NCBI GenBank assembly: GCA_013297885.1
Contig: JAAFIR010000001.1
Location: 62,001 to 126,000 of the forward strand
Direction: 5' to 3'
Length of the DNA stretch: 64,000 nt
DNA from: Leptospirales bacterium
GTDB lineage: Bacteria; Spirochaetota; Leptospiria; Leptospirales; Leptospiraceae
A program made the position numbers and the translations under genes. The notes under the pieces are model-generated. The model searched no databases and was not told where the DNA came from. It saw nothing but the letters and a program-made list of their open reading frames with translations. Shown piece by piece: positions 28,393 to 35,901 of this stretch. Within the stretch, counting starts at the first letter, position 1. Every line of letters begins with the position of its first letter.

Positions 28393-28556
28393 TTACCCAA
28401 ACTTGTTAAATTAATTTTTCTATAATCTATACTTTCCAAACTTTTTTCTTGATTTATAATTTGCTCTCTAATAAAATCTTCGTTGTTTTCAATAACTGCT
28501 TGGGCTGTTATTCCATCGGCGTATCTACTTAAATCTTCAATATATTCTTCTGTCAT
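28383..28556 (-). CDS. 57-residue hypothetical protein
   Basis: Starts at ATG 28556 behind a GAGGTGGTGA-type ribosome binding site. The protein is acidic (TEEYIEDLSRYADGITAQAV, NEDFIREQIINQEKS). The YADGIT segment recalls MADGFT in the 26582 protein, so the two may share a short domain. Possibly the front of a frameshifted gene continued at 28162-28392. Confidence 0.4.
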   Translation of the reverse strand: MTEEYIEDLSRYADGITAQAVIENNEDFIREQIINQEKSLESIDYRKINLTSLGNFL

Positions 28557-28632
28557 TTCACCACCTCACTGGTTTTTTTGTCTGCTTTCCATGAAGGCAA
28601 TAAAACCGTAATCACAACTTTTTTTCTTTTAG

Positions 28633-28812
28633 ATTTCAGTTGCAGGTCGTTCTAAAGCTGAAAAGTTAGACGTTGACCCCACTAATCCACCTACACAAGG
28701 GATATTTCAGTTGCAGGTCGTTCTAAAGCTGAAAAGTTAGAATTCCAATGCTTCCCTTTATAGCAATTGCGGTTTATTTCAGTTGCAGGTCGTTCTAAAG
28801 CTGAAAAGTTAG
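28633..28812 (-). CRISPR. Relic CRISPR segment 3 (three 37-nt repeats)
   Basis: Three identical repeats at 28633-28669, 28704-28740 and 28776-28812 with spacers of 34 and 35 nt. Perfect conservation here, against the decay in segment 1, suggests the repeats were recently maintained or homogenised. The segment ends 26 bp before a small phage-type membrane gene. Confidence 0.75.
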
Positions 28813-28838
28813 TTATTTGAAAAAGGGAGAGGTTTTTA

Positions 28839-28943
28839 ATGAAAAAACTGCTAACCAATTTTACTTTATTTTTACTTTTTTTCTTTGGTTCAATTCTATC
28901 TTTGTGGGTTTTCGTTCTTTTTTGCGATGATTGTATTAAATGA
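28839..28943 (+). CDS. 34-residue membrane peptide (phage-type)
   Basis: A very short frame with a strong GGGAGAGG site 6 bp upstream of ATG 28839. The peptide is one membrane helix (LTNFTLFLLFFFGSILSLWV) ending in CDDCIK. Its TGA overlaps the ATG of the next gene (ATGA), so both are coupled. Small membrane peptides next to tail or lysis genes are common in phages; exact role unknown. Confidence 0.5.
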   Translation: MKKLLTNFTLFLLFFFGSILSLWVFVLFCDDCIK

Positions 28944-29410
28944 TATACAATAAAAATTCACGTCCATTAAAATCTTTTGAAGATACAGTAAAAGAAATCA
29001 AAAGACTTGCATTAGAATATTGGACAGACATTTTAGTTTAACCTGAAATTGCAAAATTAAATCCTGAGCAATATTTTAATATTATTAAATCGTTAAAATA
29101 TATTTCCGATCCAGAAGGTGAAGAGTATGTTACCAGACCTGGGCATAGTTTAAATTTAGCACTTAGTCAAACAGGGCATTATTTTGATTGTGATGACAGA
29201 ACCGTTTTAACGATTTCCTATTTCACCATGAGAAATAAAATTTTAAATGAATTTAATACTATAAAAATAATTGTATCAGGTAGGGAATACAAACCACGTC
29301 ATGTGTATTGCGATGTAAACAATAAACCTTTTGATCCAACTTATCCATTTAATGAGTATGGAAAAATTTTATTTCCTGAAAAATTCAGAAAAGAATATTT
29401 TGTATCATAA
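28940..29410 (+). pseudogene. Phage transglutaminase-like peptidase, in-frame stop
   Basis: A 156-codon frame from ATG 28940 with TAA at codon 34 (29039-29041). The rest reads TRPGHSLNLALSQTGHYFDC, DDRTVLTISYF, then GREYKPRHVYCDVNNKPFDP. The spacing of Cys, the RHVY His and the following Asp suits a transglutaminase-like cysteine peptidase as found in Mu-like phages; this is by eye. Only the segment from 29228 could start from an ATG, and it would lack the Cys. Confidence 0.5.
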
Positions 29411-29522
29411 AAATATTTTATAAACTAAAAATCAAAAAAATCATAAAATGTTTTCTGTTAGCTTTTAACTGAAAAATTAGTTACAAAAAAAACTATCTTC
29501 ATGTAGTTGTCTTTAAAAATTT

Positions 29523-29990
29523 ATGACAACTATGCTTACAACATTAGAAGGCGATCCAGAAACTTTAGAAGGCATTTTTTTTATTGCTGATAATGGAAAA
29601 GTTTATTCAGGAAATTCATTAGATGGATATTCTGAGCTTGGAAATGTTGCAGATATTTATAATCTTGGTTATGATGAACTTTTTGGAAATCCAGATTTTG
29701 AAGAAATACTAAACGGCGATGAACTTGAAGGAGTAGATGGTGAAGACTTATACATTCAACAAAACGGAAAAGTTTATTACAAGTCTGCACTTGGTGGGTA
29801 TTCAGAAGTAGGGACTACTGAAGAAGTTTTGGGATGTGGTCAAAATGAGCTTTCAGGGAATTCAAATTTTGAAGAAATTTTAAACTGTGAAGAACTAGGA
29901 AAATTTCAGTTGCAGGTCGTTCTAAAGCTGAAAAGGTTTATTGATAGAGAGTCAATAATCTTTGAACTTTTATCGAAGTTTTGTCAATAA
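29523..29990 (+). CDS. Phage-type repeat protein, 3' end fused to a 37-nt repeat
   Basis: A 155-residue acidic protein with two copies of a unit of about 53 residues: NGKVYSGNSLDGYSELGNVA...LFGNPDFEEILNGDEL and NGKVYYKSALGGYSEVGTTE...LSGNSNFEEILNCEEL. After the second unit the frame enters a CRISPR-like repeat (29903-29935) and ends in unrelated residues. The repeat-type sequence resembles C-terminal repeats of leptospiral phage structural proteins. It probably continued further before the repeat was joined to it. Confidence 0.45.
   Translation: MTTMLTTLEGDPETLEGIFFIADNGKVYSGNSLDGYSELGNVADIYNLGYDELFGNPDFEEILNGDELEGVDGEDLYIQQNGKVYYKSALGGYSEVGTTEEVLGCGQNELSGNSNFEEILNCEELGKFQLQVVLKLKRFIDRESIIFELLSKFCQ
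29903..29935 (-). repeat. Isolated 33-nt copy of the 37-nt repeat
   Basis: Exact match to the first 33 positions of the type II-B-like repeat, then divergence (GGTTTA instead of GTTAG). It is inside the reading frame of the preceding gene and has no partner repeat, about 1.1 kb beyond segment 3. Confidence 0.7.
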
Positions 29991-30010
29991 TTCAACTTGC
30001 TTTTCTTTTT

Positions 30011-30345
30011 TTAATTTTCCAATATTCCATGATATTGAATTAAATATTCCACTCCTAAATCAATATCCAATTGATCCCATGTGATACAAAAGCCTGCCCC
30101 TGTAAGTTTGAAATTCAATAATTGATCTTTGGAAAGGTTTTTCATGAATGAGTAATCATTCTTGCTAAAAACAATCGTTCCCCCTTTTTTAAGGTTTACA
30201 ATAATGTTTGGAAATTGTATTTCTACAGATTTTGCTTGTTTATTTTCAGTTGTGAAATTCCAAGTATTTCCTTTTGAATAGTTCTTGATTCTGTTCTACA
30301 ACATCTAATATTTTTTTCAAGTCAGAATTATTCACTTTAAAATCG
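30011..30345 (-). pseudogene. DUF2442-like pseudogene
   Basis: The 3' frame reads GNTWNFTTENKQAKSVEIQF, NIIVNLKKGGTIVFSKND, and ends LTGAGFCITWDQLDIDLGVEYL. The last segment has the G-x-G...W-x-x-L-D...VE-x-L pattern of DUF2442 (compare the intact protein at 17244). A short upstream frame (NNSDLKKILDVVEQNQELF) is joined only by a frameshift and no clear start exists. Its right boundary is approximate. Confidence 0.4.
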
Positions 30346-30494
30346 TAAGCTATGTACAGAGTACTGAGAGCTTTTTAGAATTCAGAAATTTTTTTGCATA
30401 GAAATTTTCAGAATTCAGAATATCTGATTACAATATTCAATACTGCAAGATGTTTCAATACAAAACTTAGTCTTCAGTCAGAGAAAAGTCTGGC

Positions 30495-30526
30495 AGTGTT
30501 CATCTTTTTTGAACAAAAAGTGAACA
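30495..30526 (-). terminator. Hairpin at the distal end of the array
   Basis: GTGTTCA (30495-30501) pairs with TGAACAC (30520-30526), with CTTTTT/AAAAAG pairing inside. It lies 30 bp beyond the last, degenerate repeat in the direction of array transcription and could end the pre-crRNA. The 30346-30494 stretch holds only short direct repeats (GAATTCAGAA) and no gene. Confidence 0.4.
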
Positions 30527-30555
30527 CGCCCCCATGGCTGGTCTGTCATCTGAAC

Positions 30556-32194
30556 ATCCACAATAGTAGAAATATTTTAACACTCATAGAGGGTAGAATG
30601 GTAAGAGACCCTGAATTATCTACAATAGTAGAAATTTTTTAACTCTCTTAGAGGAGATTGGTATCCTAGAATTTTAATTATCTACAATAGTAGAAATTTT
30701 TTAACTCTCTTAGAGATGAAAATAATTAAAGATGTAAATGTATCTACAATAGTAGAAATTTTTTAACTCTCTTAGAGGCAAATGTTTTCTGATTTACCTG
30801 TTGATCTACAATAGTAGAAATTTTTTAACTCTCTTAGAGACAAAAAAGTTGGACCAGCAGATTCAACTACAATAGTAGAAATTTTTTAACTCTCTTAGAG
30901 CTAGAAACGCAACAGTTACACGAACATCTACAATAGTAGAAATTTTTTAACTCTCTTAGAGGATAAATTCAAGAAGTGATTTTAAAATCTACAATAGTAG
31001 AAATTTTTTAACTCTCTTAGAGATTTTCAGAACACCAAAAAAACATTGTATCTACAATAGTAGAAATTTTTTAACTCTCTTAGAGAATTGATTTTGAATT
31101 AATGCACTTAATCTACAATAGTAGAAATTTTTTAACTCTCTTAGAGGTCTTTTCAACTATTTCCTCTTTTGATCTACAATAGTAGAAATTTTTTTGCTCT
31201 CTTAGAGCTTGTAGTTGAGTATAAGAATGATATTATCTACAATAGTAGAAATTTTTTTGCTCTCTTAGAGTAATGACGTAATAAATTTTGTCTCAGATCT
31301 ACAATAGTAGAAATTTTTTTGCTCTCTTAGAGCAGAAGATTAGTAAAGCGGACTCTCATCTACAATAGTAGAAATTTTTTTGCTCTCTTAGAGTTTTGTT
31401 CATTTAGATAACATAGGAAATCTACAATAGTAGAAATTTTTTTGCTCTCTTAGAGTAGAAAGGGATATGGACATGTTTTAATCTACAATAGTAGAAATTT
31501 TTTTGCTCTCTTAGAGTTTTGGAAAGATCTTAGAAAAAAATCATCTACAATAGTAGAAATTTTTTTGCTCTCTTAGAGTACCAGCAGGAAATCTGAGGTT
31601 TGCATCTACAATAGTAGAAATTTTTTTGCTCTCTTAGAGAATCATTGAAGCACCTCCACAGCATGATCTACAATAGTAGAAATTTTTTTGCTCTCTTAGA
31701 GTTCAGTTTCTAACAAATCTGCTAATCATCTACAATAGTAGAAATTTTTTTGCTCTCTTAGAGTTTATAACTAGTTATGATTTTTTTATATCTACAATAG
31801 TAGAAATTTTTTTGCTCTCTTAGAGTTAAAACATAAAAAAAATGATTGAATCTACAATAGTAGAAATTTTTTTGCTCTCTTAGAGTGGAATTAAAGACTT
31901 GTTGATAGAAGATCTACAATAGTAGAAATTTTTTTGCTCTCTTAGAGGCACTTGGTCTATTCGGGATTTAAAGATCTACAATAGTAGAAATTTTTTTGCT
32001 CTCTTAGAGTTTGCCTCAGTCCAGGCAAATCTTGATCTACAATAGTAGAAATTTTTTTGCTCTCTTAGAGGAATATCAATTGCAGAATCGAGACCGATCT
32101 ACAATAGTAGAAATTTTTTTGCTCTCTTAGAGAATCACACGTCCCCGAAATCTCAATTATCTACAATAGTAGAAATTTTTTTGCTCTCTTAGAG
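30556..32194 (-). CRISPR. Type V-A CRISPR array, 27 repeats and 26 spacers
   Basis: Repeats are 36 nt, spacers 24-27 nt. On the plus strand each repeat begins ATCTACAATAGTAGAAATT; its complement AATTTCTACTATTGTAGAT is the Cas12a pseudoknot/stem-loop handle (stem TCTAC/GTAGA), so crRNAs are read from the minus strand. Repeats R11-R27 (31172-32194) share ...TTTGCTCTCTTAGAG. R2-R10 (30618-31146) have AA in place of TG in that part. R1 (30556) is degenerate with several changes. R6 differs at its second base. The leader side is therefore the right end, beside cas2, and the left end is oldest. Confidence 0.97.
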
Positions 32195-32330
32195 AGCTGT
32201 CTTCAAAAATAAGCACATTTAGGGCTAATTTGGAAGATATTTAACAGTATTTGTTTAATCTTTAAACATTCAAGCAAGATTTTATCCTCCATTTTGAAAA
32301 ATATTCACATTAAGACTGAGGTTTGCAAAT
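32195..32330 (-). promoter_or_regulatory. CRISPR leader
   Basis: The 136 bp between the first (leader-proximal) repeat and the cas2 stop. It is AT-rich and contains no frame. Position, repeat uniformity at this end and array orientation identify it as the leader, which should hold the array promoter and Cas1-Cas2 integration signals. No specific box can be named from one sequence. Confidence 0.7.
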
Positions 32331-32603
32331 TTAAAAAATCAACACATCCGATTCTTGATTTTTTGCATACCCATATCTAGTAATTGTGCAACTAGCACTC
32401 ATATGAAATATCATAATACTATCGTCTTGTGTAAACCTTTTTTCAAAATATTGTTTAATCTGTGTTTCAATATTCACAAGCACTCTTTCCGAATTTTTAA
32501 TTTCAAAAACTGAATACTGCAAACGCTCACCAAACTTTTTTAAATACTTTGAAAACTTAGTCCGTAGCTTATCTTCATTAATATCATACGAAATTAAAAG
32601 CAT
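32331..32603 (-). CDS. cas2: CRISPR-associated protein Cas2
   Basis: A 90-residue Cas2. It opens with LLISYDINEDKLRTKFSKYL (catalytic-type Asp7 in SYDI), then FGERLQYSVFEIKNSE, the usual beta strand and QYSVFE motif. Cas2 bridges two Cas1 dimers in the integrase. It starts 3 bp after the cas1 stop, so they are coupled, and its end faces the leader. Confidence 0.95.
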   Translation of the reverse strand: MLLISYDINEDKLRTKFSKYLKKFGERLQYSVFEIKNSERVLVNIETQIKQYFEKRFTQDDSIMIFHMSASCTITRYGYAKNQESDVLIF

Positions 32604-32606
32604 ATT

Positions 32607-33572
32607 TTATTCCTTAATCAAAAATTTTGGATATTCTTCAATTGGTTTGTTTCGCATAAACGCCCTATAATAATTTTGAGTGTACATAAAAATCTCTTCT
32701 TTGTATTTCATAATCTCACTAAGAATAAAACTAGTATATTTTTTGTTTTGATCTATCTTCAAAAAAAATTGTCCTTTACTTTCTGTAAAATCATCATCTT
32801 TGATTTGCCCAAGTCCAAATGCATTTTTAATTTTTCTATCTATAATACATCTAAACGGCTCGACCAAATCACATACCAAAGATTTTCTTTGATAAAAATT
32901 TTGATGATACACACCTTTATACACATCAAATCCATACAAATTTAACATCCCTTCCATAATATTAAAAAGATATGTGTATCCAATATCAAGCACCACATTT
33001 GTTTTATCAATCTTTGCTCTTGGCTTTCTTCCTTTCCAATCAAAATCTTTGTACCAATGTTTAAAAAATAATTTAGAAGAAATTCCCTCAAGACCAAGAA
33101 TTGTTTTTAAGTCCAATTCTTCCATTTTAGTATCTTTATATTTTTCTAAATCAGCAAGATTTGTTTTTAATTCTAATGGCTTTTCACGAATCGTTTTTAA
33201 TAATAAAATTTGGTTTTCAATTTTGTTCTGCACCAAATTCCAAGCGATTTCTAAATTTTTATAACAGTATTGTTTTTCTCTAAGCAAAAAATTTCCCTCA
33301 GCAGTTGAATTCCACACACCTGAAAGTTTGATCGAATAAGAAAATAAATAAATTGAAAATCCAAATTTTTTACTTCGTTCAATAATTCCTGAAGTTAAAG
33401 TTGTTCCACCAATTATCCACAAAGAAAATACTCGATGACAAGAATGTTGGATGATCGTTTCACCTTCACCATTTTTGATTAAAATATTATCATTCTTAAA
33501 CGATACACTTTGTCCTTCAGAAGCAATCGAAACCATTATACTTTTTTCTTTAAAATCAGGTAAACTTAACAT
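32607..33572 (-). CDS. cas1: CRISPR-associated integrase Cas1
   Basis: A 321-residue Cas1 of normal length. The metal-binding residues are present: Glu in ILGLEGISSKLFF, His in KGVYHQNFYQRKS and Asp in LVCDLVEPFR. N-terminal beta domain includes IQHSCHRVFSLWIIGG. It integrates new spacers at the leader-repeat junction. In the minus-strand order it follows cas4, but the gap between them is 216 bp and contains a hairpin repeat element. Confidence 0.97.
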   Translation of the reverse strand: MLSLPDFKEKSIMVSIASEGQSVSFKNDNILIKNGEGETIIQHSCHRVFSLWIIGGTTLTSGIIERSKKFGFSIYLFSYSIKLSGVWNSTAEGNFLLREKQYCYKNLEIAWNLVQNKIENQILLLKTIREKPLELKTNLADLEKYKDTKMEELDLKTILGLEGISSKLFFKHWYKDFDWKGRKPRAKIDKTNVVLDIGYTYLFNIMEGMLNLYGFDVYKGVYHQNFYQRKSLVCDLVEPFRCIIDRKIKNAFGLGQIKDDDFTESKGQFFLKIDQNKKYTSFILSEIMKYKEEIFMYTQNYYRAFMRNKPIEEYPKFLIKE

Positions 33573-33607
33573 AAATTATTTATCGGATTTTTTGAATTGA
33601 TTTCTTT

Positions 33608-33777
33608 GGCGAATTTTTCCCACAACTTTGTTGCGGAATTAAAAATGAAAAATTAAAAATTTAGAATGAAACTTAAATTTTTTAATCATTTTTAATTTAC
33701 AATTTTGAATCATGGGAAAAAACAGGCTCTCCCTTCAACACTGTTTTCGGTCGATCCTTTTCGCACGCTTCGCTCAG
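33608..33777 (+). repeat. Two-hairpin intergenic element, copy C (within the cas operon)
   Basis: Box 1 GGCGAATTTTT at 33608, hairpin 1 arms TTTTTCCCA and TGGGAAAAA enclosing about 100 bp, box 2 ACAGGCTCTCCCTTCAACAC, then a short region without a clear second hairpin, and box 3 GGTCGATCCTTTTCGCACG. It occupies the cas4-cas1 gap on the strand opposite to the cas genes. Confidence 0.55.
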
Positions 33778-33788
33778 TATTGAAAAAC

Positions 33789-34349
33789 CTAAACTAAACT
33801 AAAATCACAAAGATGAGAATAAATACATTTTTTACATTTTTCAATATTTGGTTTAAAATTTGGATCAGACAAATCAAATTGATTTATTTCTTCGATTAAT
33901 TTTTCAAATTTTGTAAACATTTCTTTGTCTTCAGATGGAAGTGCTATTGGATAATTTTTATTTGCGGATCTATCATGAATGATAATTTTTTCTACTTCAT
34001 AACCAAGTTCTATAAGAGAAAAATATTGAGCATAAACTTGAAATACATATCCATCATAAATTTTTTGAATTTTGTATTTTCTTTCAGTTAGCTTTTTTTG
34101 GTCTATATCAAACACATCAATTTTCCCAGACAAATTGTACTTTTCACAAAATATATCTGTTCCCATCAGCACATTTTTTTTTGTAGAATATGTTCCTTCA
34201 TCAATTGACTCATGTGCTAATTTTCCAACAGTTTGGGCTTTTCCATGATACTGAGTTTGGCTCATACTACCATGTACCCCATGAAAATAGATAGAGCGCG
34301 GACAAAATATAAAATCATTTAAAAAAGTTATGGGTATATAATTTTCCAT
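33789..34349 (-). CDS. cas4: CRISPR-associated exonuclease Cas4
   Basis: A 186-residue Cas4 with the Fe-S cysteines: one in FLNDFIFCPRSIYFHG and three in EKCKKCIYSHLCDF at the C terminus. The RecB-type nuclease core is seen in GKIDVFDIDQKK and KIQKIYDGYVFQVYAQYFSL. Cas4 trims prespacers and fixes PAM-dependent orientation. It is first of the cas4-cas1-cas2 group and divergent from the Fic gene, sharing a 330-bp intergenic region full of inverted repeats. Confidence 0.95.
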   Translation of the reverse strand: MENYIPITFLNDFIFCPRSIYFHGVHGSMSQTQYHGKAQTVGKLAHESIDEGTYSTKKNVLMGTDIFCEKYNLSGKIDVFDIDQKKLTERKYKIQKIYDGYVFQVYAQYFSLIELGYEVEKIIIHDRSANKNYPIALPSEDKEMFTKFEKLIEEINQFDLSDPNFKPNIEKCKKCIYSHLCDFSLV

Positions 34350-34420
34350 GTATCTTACTTCCTTTTTTTGTGAATAAATAAAGGGTTTTTAGAATTAAGT
34401 AGAATAAACCTAATTTTAAA

Positions 34421-34651
34421 ATCGGATAAATTTAACCAAATACTAACATACTTTTCTGAATTTATTTTTTCTATAATAATTTAACTAAGTATCGGATAAC
34501 CTATATTTCAATCCATCCGATATAGTGCTGAATATTTGTATCGGATAAACAAAAAATTAACCTATCCGATACTAAATATTTGACAAAATATCGGATAACC
34601 AAAAAAATAACCTATCCGATACAAACTTAATCGAATAGAATCTATTCGATT
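34421..34651. promoter_or_regulatory. Cluster of phased inverted repeats (ATCGGATA motifs) between cas4 and fic
   Basis: Three inverted-repeat units occur at 34489-34523, 34538-34572 and 34588-34622, each pairing (A/G)TATCGGATA with TATCCGATA or a one-base variant across about 15 bp, at a period of 49-50 bp. A half-site ATCGGATAAA lies at 34421. A separate palindrome, TCGAATAGA-ATC-TATTCGA, lies at about 34631-34650, 30 bp before the Fic start. These look like operators for a dimeric regulator acting on fic, cas4 or both. No protein-coding frame here is credible. Confidence 0.65.
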
Positions 34652-34680
34652 TTGATAACTACAAAATTGGTAAAAAAAAT

Positions 34681-35601
34681 ATGAACCAGGAATTAATAAA
34701 AAGTCTAGTTGGCAAAAAAAAAGAATTAGATAAATTTCGCCCTTTTGATAAATCAATTACAAAAAGACTTCATGAACAATTTTTATTAGAGTGGACTTAT
34801 AATACAAATGCTATTGAAGGAAATACATTAACTATTCAAGAAACTGAAATTATATTACAAAACGGAATTACTATTGGAAATAGAAATTTAAATGAACATT
34901 TTGAAGTTATCAATCATAAAGCTGGAATAGATTTTATTTATAATGCGATAAAGAAAAAAACTAAACTTAGCAAAACATTTATTTTAAATTTACATGAGTT
35001 AATTTTAACAAATATTGATGATGAAAATGCAGGAGTATTTAGAAGAACAAATGTTCGCATTCTTGGTTCCATGCACATTCCCCCAAATCCACAAAAAATA
35101 AATTTATTAGTGGATGAAATGGTTAGTTGGTATTATTCAAATTATTCAAAACTTTCAGTTCCTGAACTTGCAGCATGGATTCATTTTAAATTTGTACATA
35201 TTCATCCTTTTATAGATGGAAATGGTCGCACTACTAGACTTTTAATGAATTTAGTTTTGATTTCACATGGTTATCCACCAGCTGTGATTTTATTTTTAGA
35301 TAGAAAAAAATACTATCGTGTGCTTCGAGAAGCTGATTCAGGAAAAATGGATTCGTTTATGGATTTTATTGGAAAATCAATTGAACGTTCTTTGATCATT
35401 TATTTACAAGCTTTAACACCAATCAAACCAAATTCAAAACAAGGTTATATTTCTCTTAGTGAAGCAACTAAATACTGTAATTACTCATTGGAATATCTTT
35501 CTTTACTTGCAAGAAAAGGAAAACTTGAAGCAGTTAAATTAAATCGAAATTGGATGACTACAAGAGAAGCAATTGAAACTTATGTAAAAGAGCAAAAGTA
35601 A
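34681..35601 (+). CDS. Fic-family AMP-transferase with C-terminal HTH
   Basis: A 306-residue Fic protein. The catalytic motif H175-P-F-I-D-G-N-G-R is intact. The inhibitory motif (S/T)xxxE(G/N) is present near the N terminus in TNAIEGN, so activity is autoinhibited within the same chain. The beta-hairpin flap FRRTNVRILGS-MHIPP precedes the active site. The C-terminal 50 residues resemble a helix-turn-helix of MerR/excisionase type (YISLSEATKYCNYSLEYLSLLARKGKL). A DNA-binding tail makes autoregulation through the upstream inverted repeats plausible. It separates cas4 from cas12a. Confidence 0.93.
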   Translation: MNQELIKSLVGKKKELDKFRPFDKSITKRLHEQFLLEWTYNTNAIEGNTLTIQETEIILQNGITIGNRNLNEHFEVINHKAGIDFIYNAIKKKTKLSKTFILNLHELILTNIDDENAGVFRRTNVRILGSMHIPPNPQKINLLVDEMVSWYYSNYSKLSVPELAAWIHFKFVHIHPFIDGNGRTTRLLMNLVLISHGYPPAVILFLDRKKYYRVLREADSGKMDSFMDFIGKSIERSLIIYLQALTPIKPNSKQGYISLSEATKYCNYSLEYLSLLARKGKLEAVKLNRNWMTTREAIETYVKEQK

Positions 35602-35706
35602 GAAATTTGATTTTTTTATATCTCAAAGTGATTTTATTTATAAACTGAAATAAAAAAATAGACTTTTTATTTTTAATTTATAATGTGTATATAGAGGTGT
35701 ATGATT

Positions 35707-35901
35707 ATGCGTACTAATATTGTAATTGAAGATGAACTTTTTATGGAAGCAATTTTACTAGCTGGTGTAAAAACCAAAAGAGAAACAGTTGAAATTGCTC
35801 TTCGTGAATTTGTGCTAAATCGTAAACGAAAAAACCTCTCACTTTTAAAAGGAAAAAACTTAATCGATCCAAAATATGATTATAAAAAGTTACGTAAATA
35901 A
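35707..35901 (+). CDS. vapB: VapB-type antitoxin
   Basis: A 64-residue protein of the VapB/DUF2191 type: RTNIVIEDELFMEAILLAG, then TKRETVEIALREFVLNRKR, a ribbon-helix-helix DNA-binding fold, and a C-terminal toxin-binding tail. Start at 35707 is preferred over 35701 because AGAGGTG then has correct spacing. Its TAA overlaps the ATG of the toxin gene (TAATG at 35899-35903). Confidence 0.85.
   Translation: MRTNIVIEDELFMEAILLAGVKTKRETVEIALREFVLNRKRKNLSLLKGKNLIDPKYDYKKLRK

Noticed and set aside
26582-29935. tracrRNA for the II-B-like repeats
   Set aside because: I looked for a segment complementary to part of the repeat outside the repeats themselves and saw none. A genome-wide anti-repeat search would be needed.
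32316-32326. 11-nt match between spacer 17 (31579-31603) and the end of cas2
   Set aside because: Eleven bases is within chance expectation for 26 AT-rich spacers against 64 kb on two strands.
34562-34756. Minus-strand frame of 64 codons between cas4 and fic
   Set aside because: It is made of the inverted-repeat operator region and the fic N terminus; no ribosome binding site or family.
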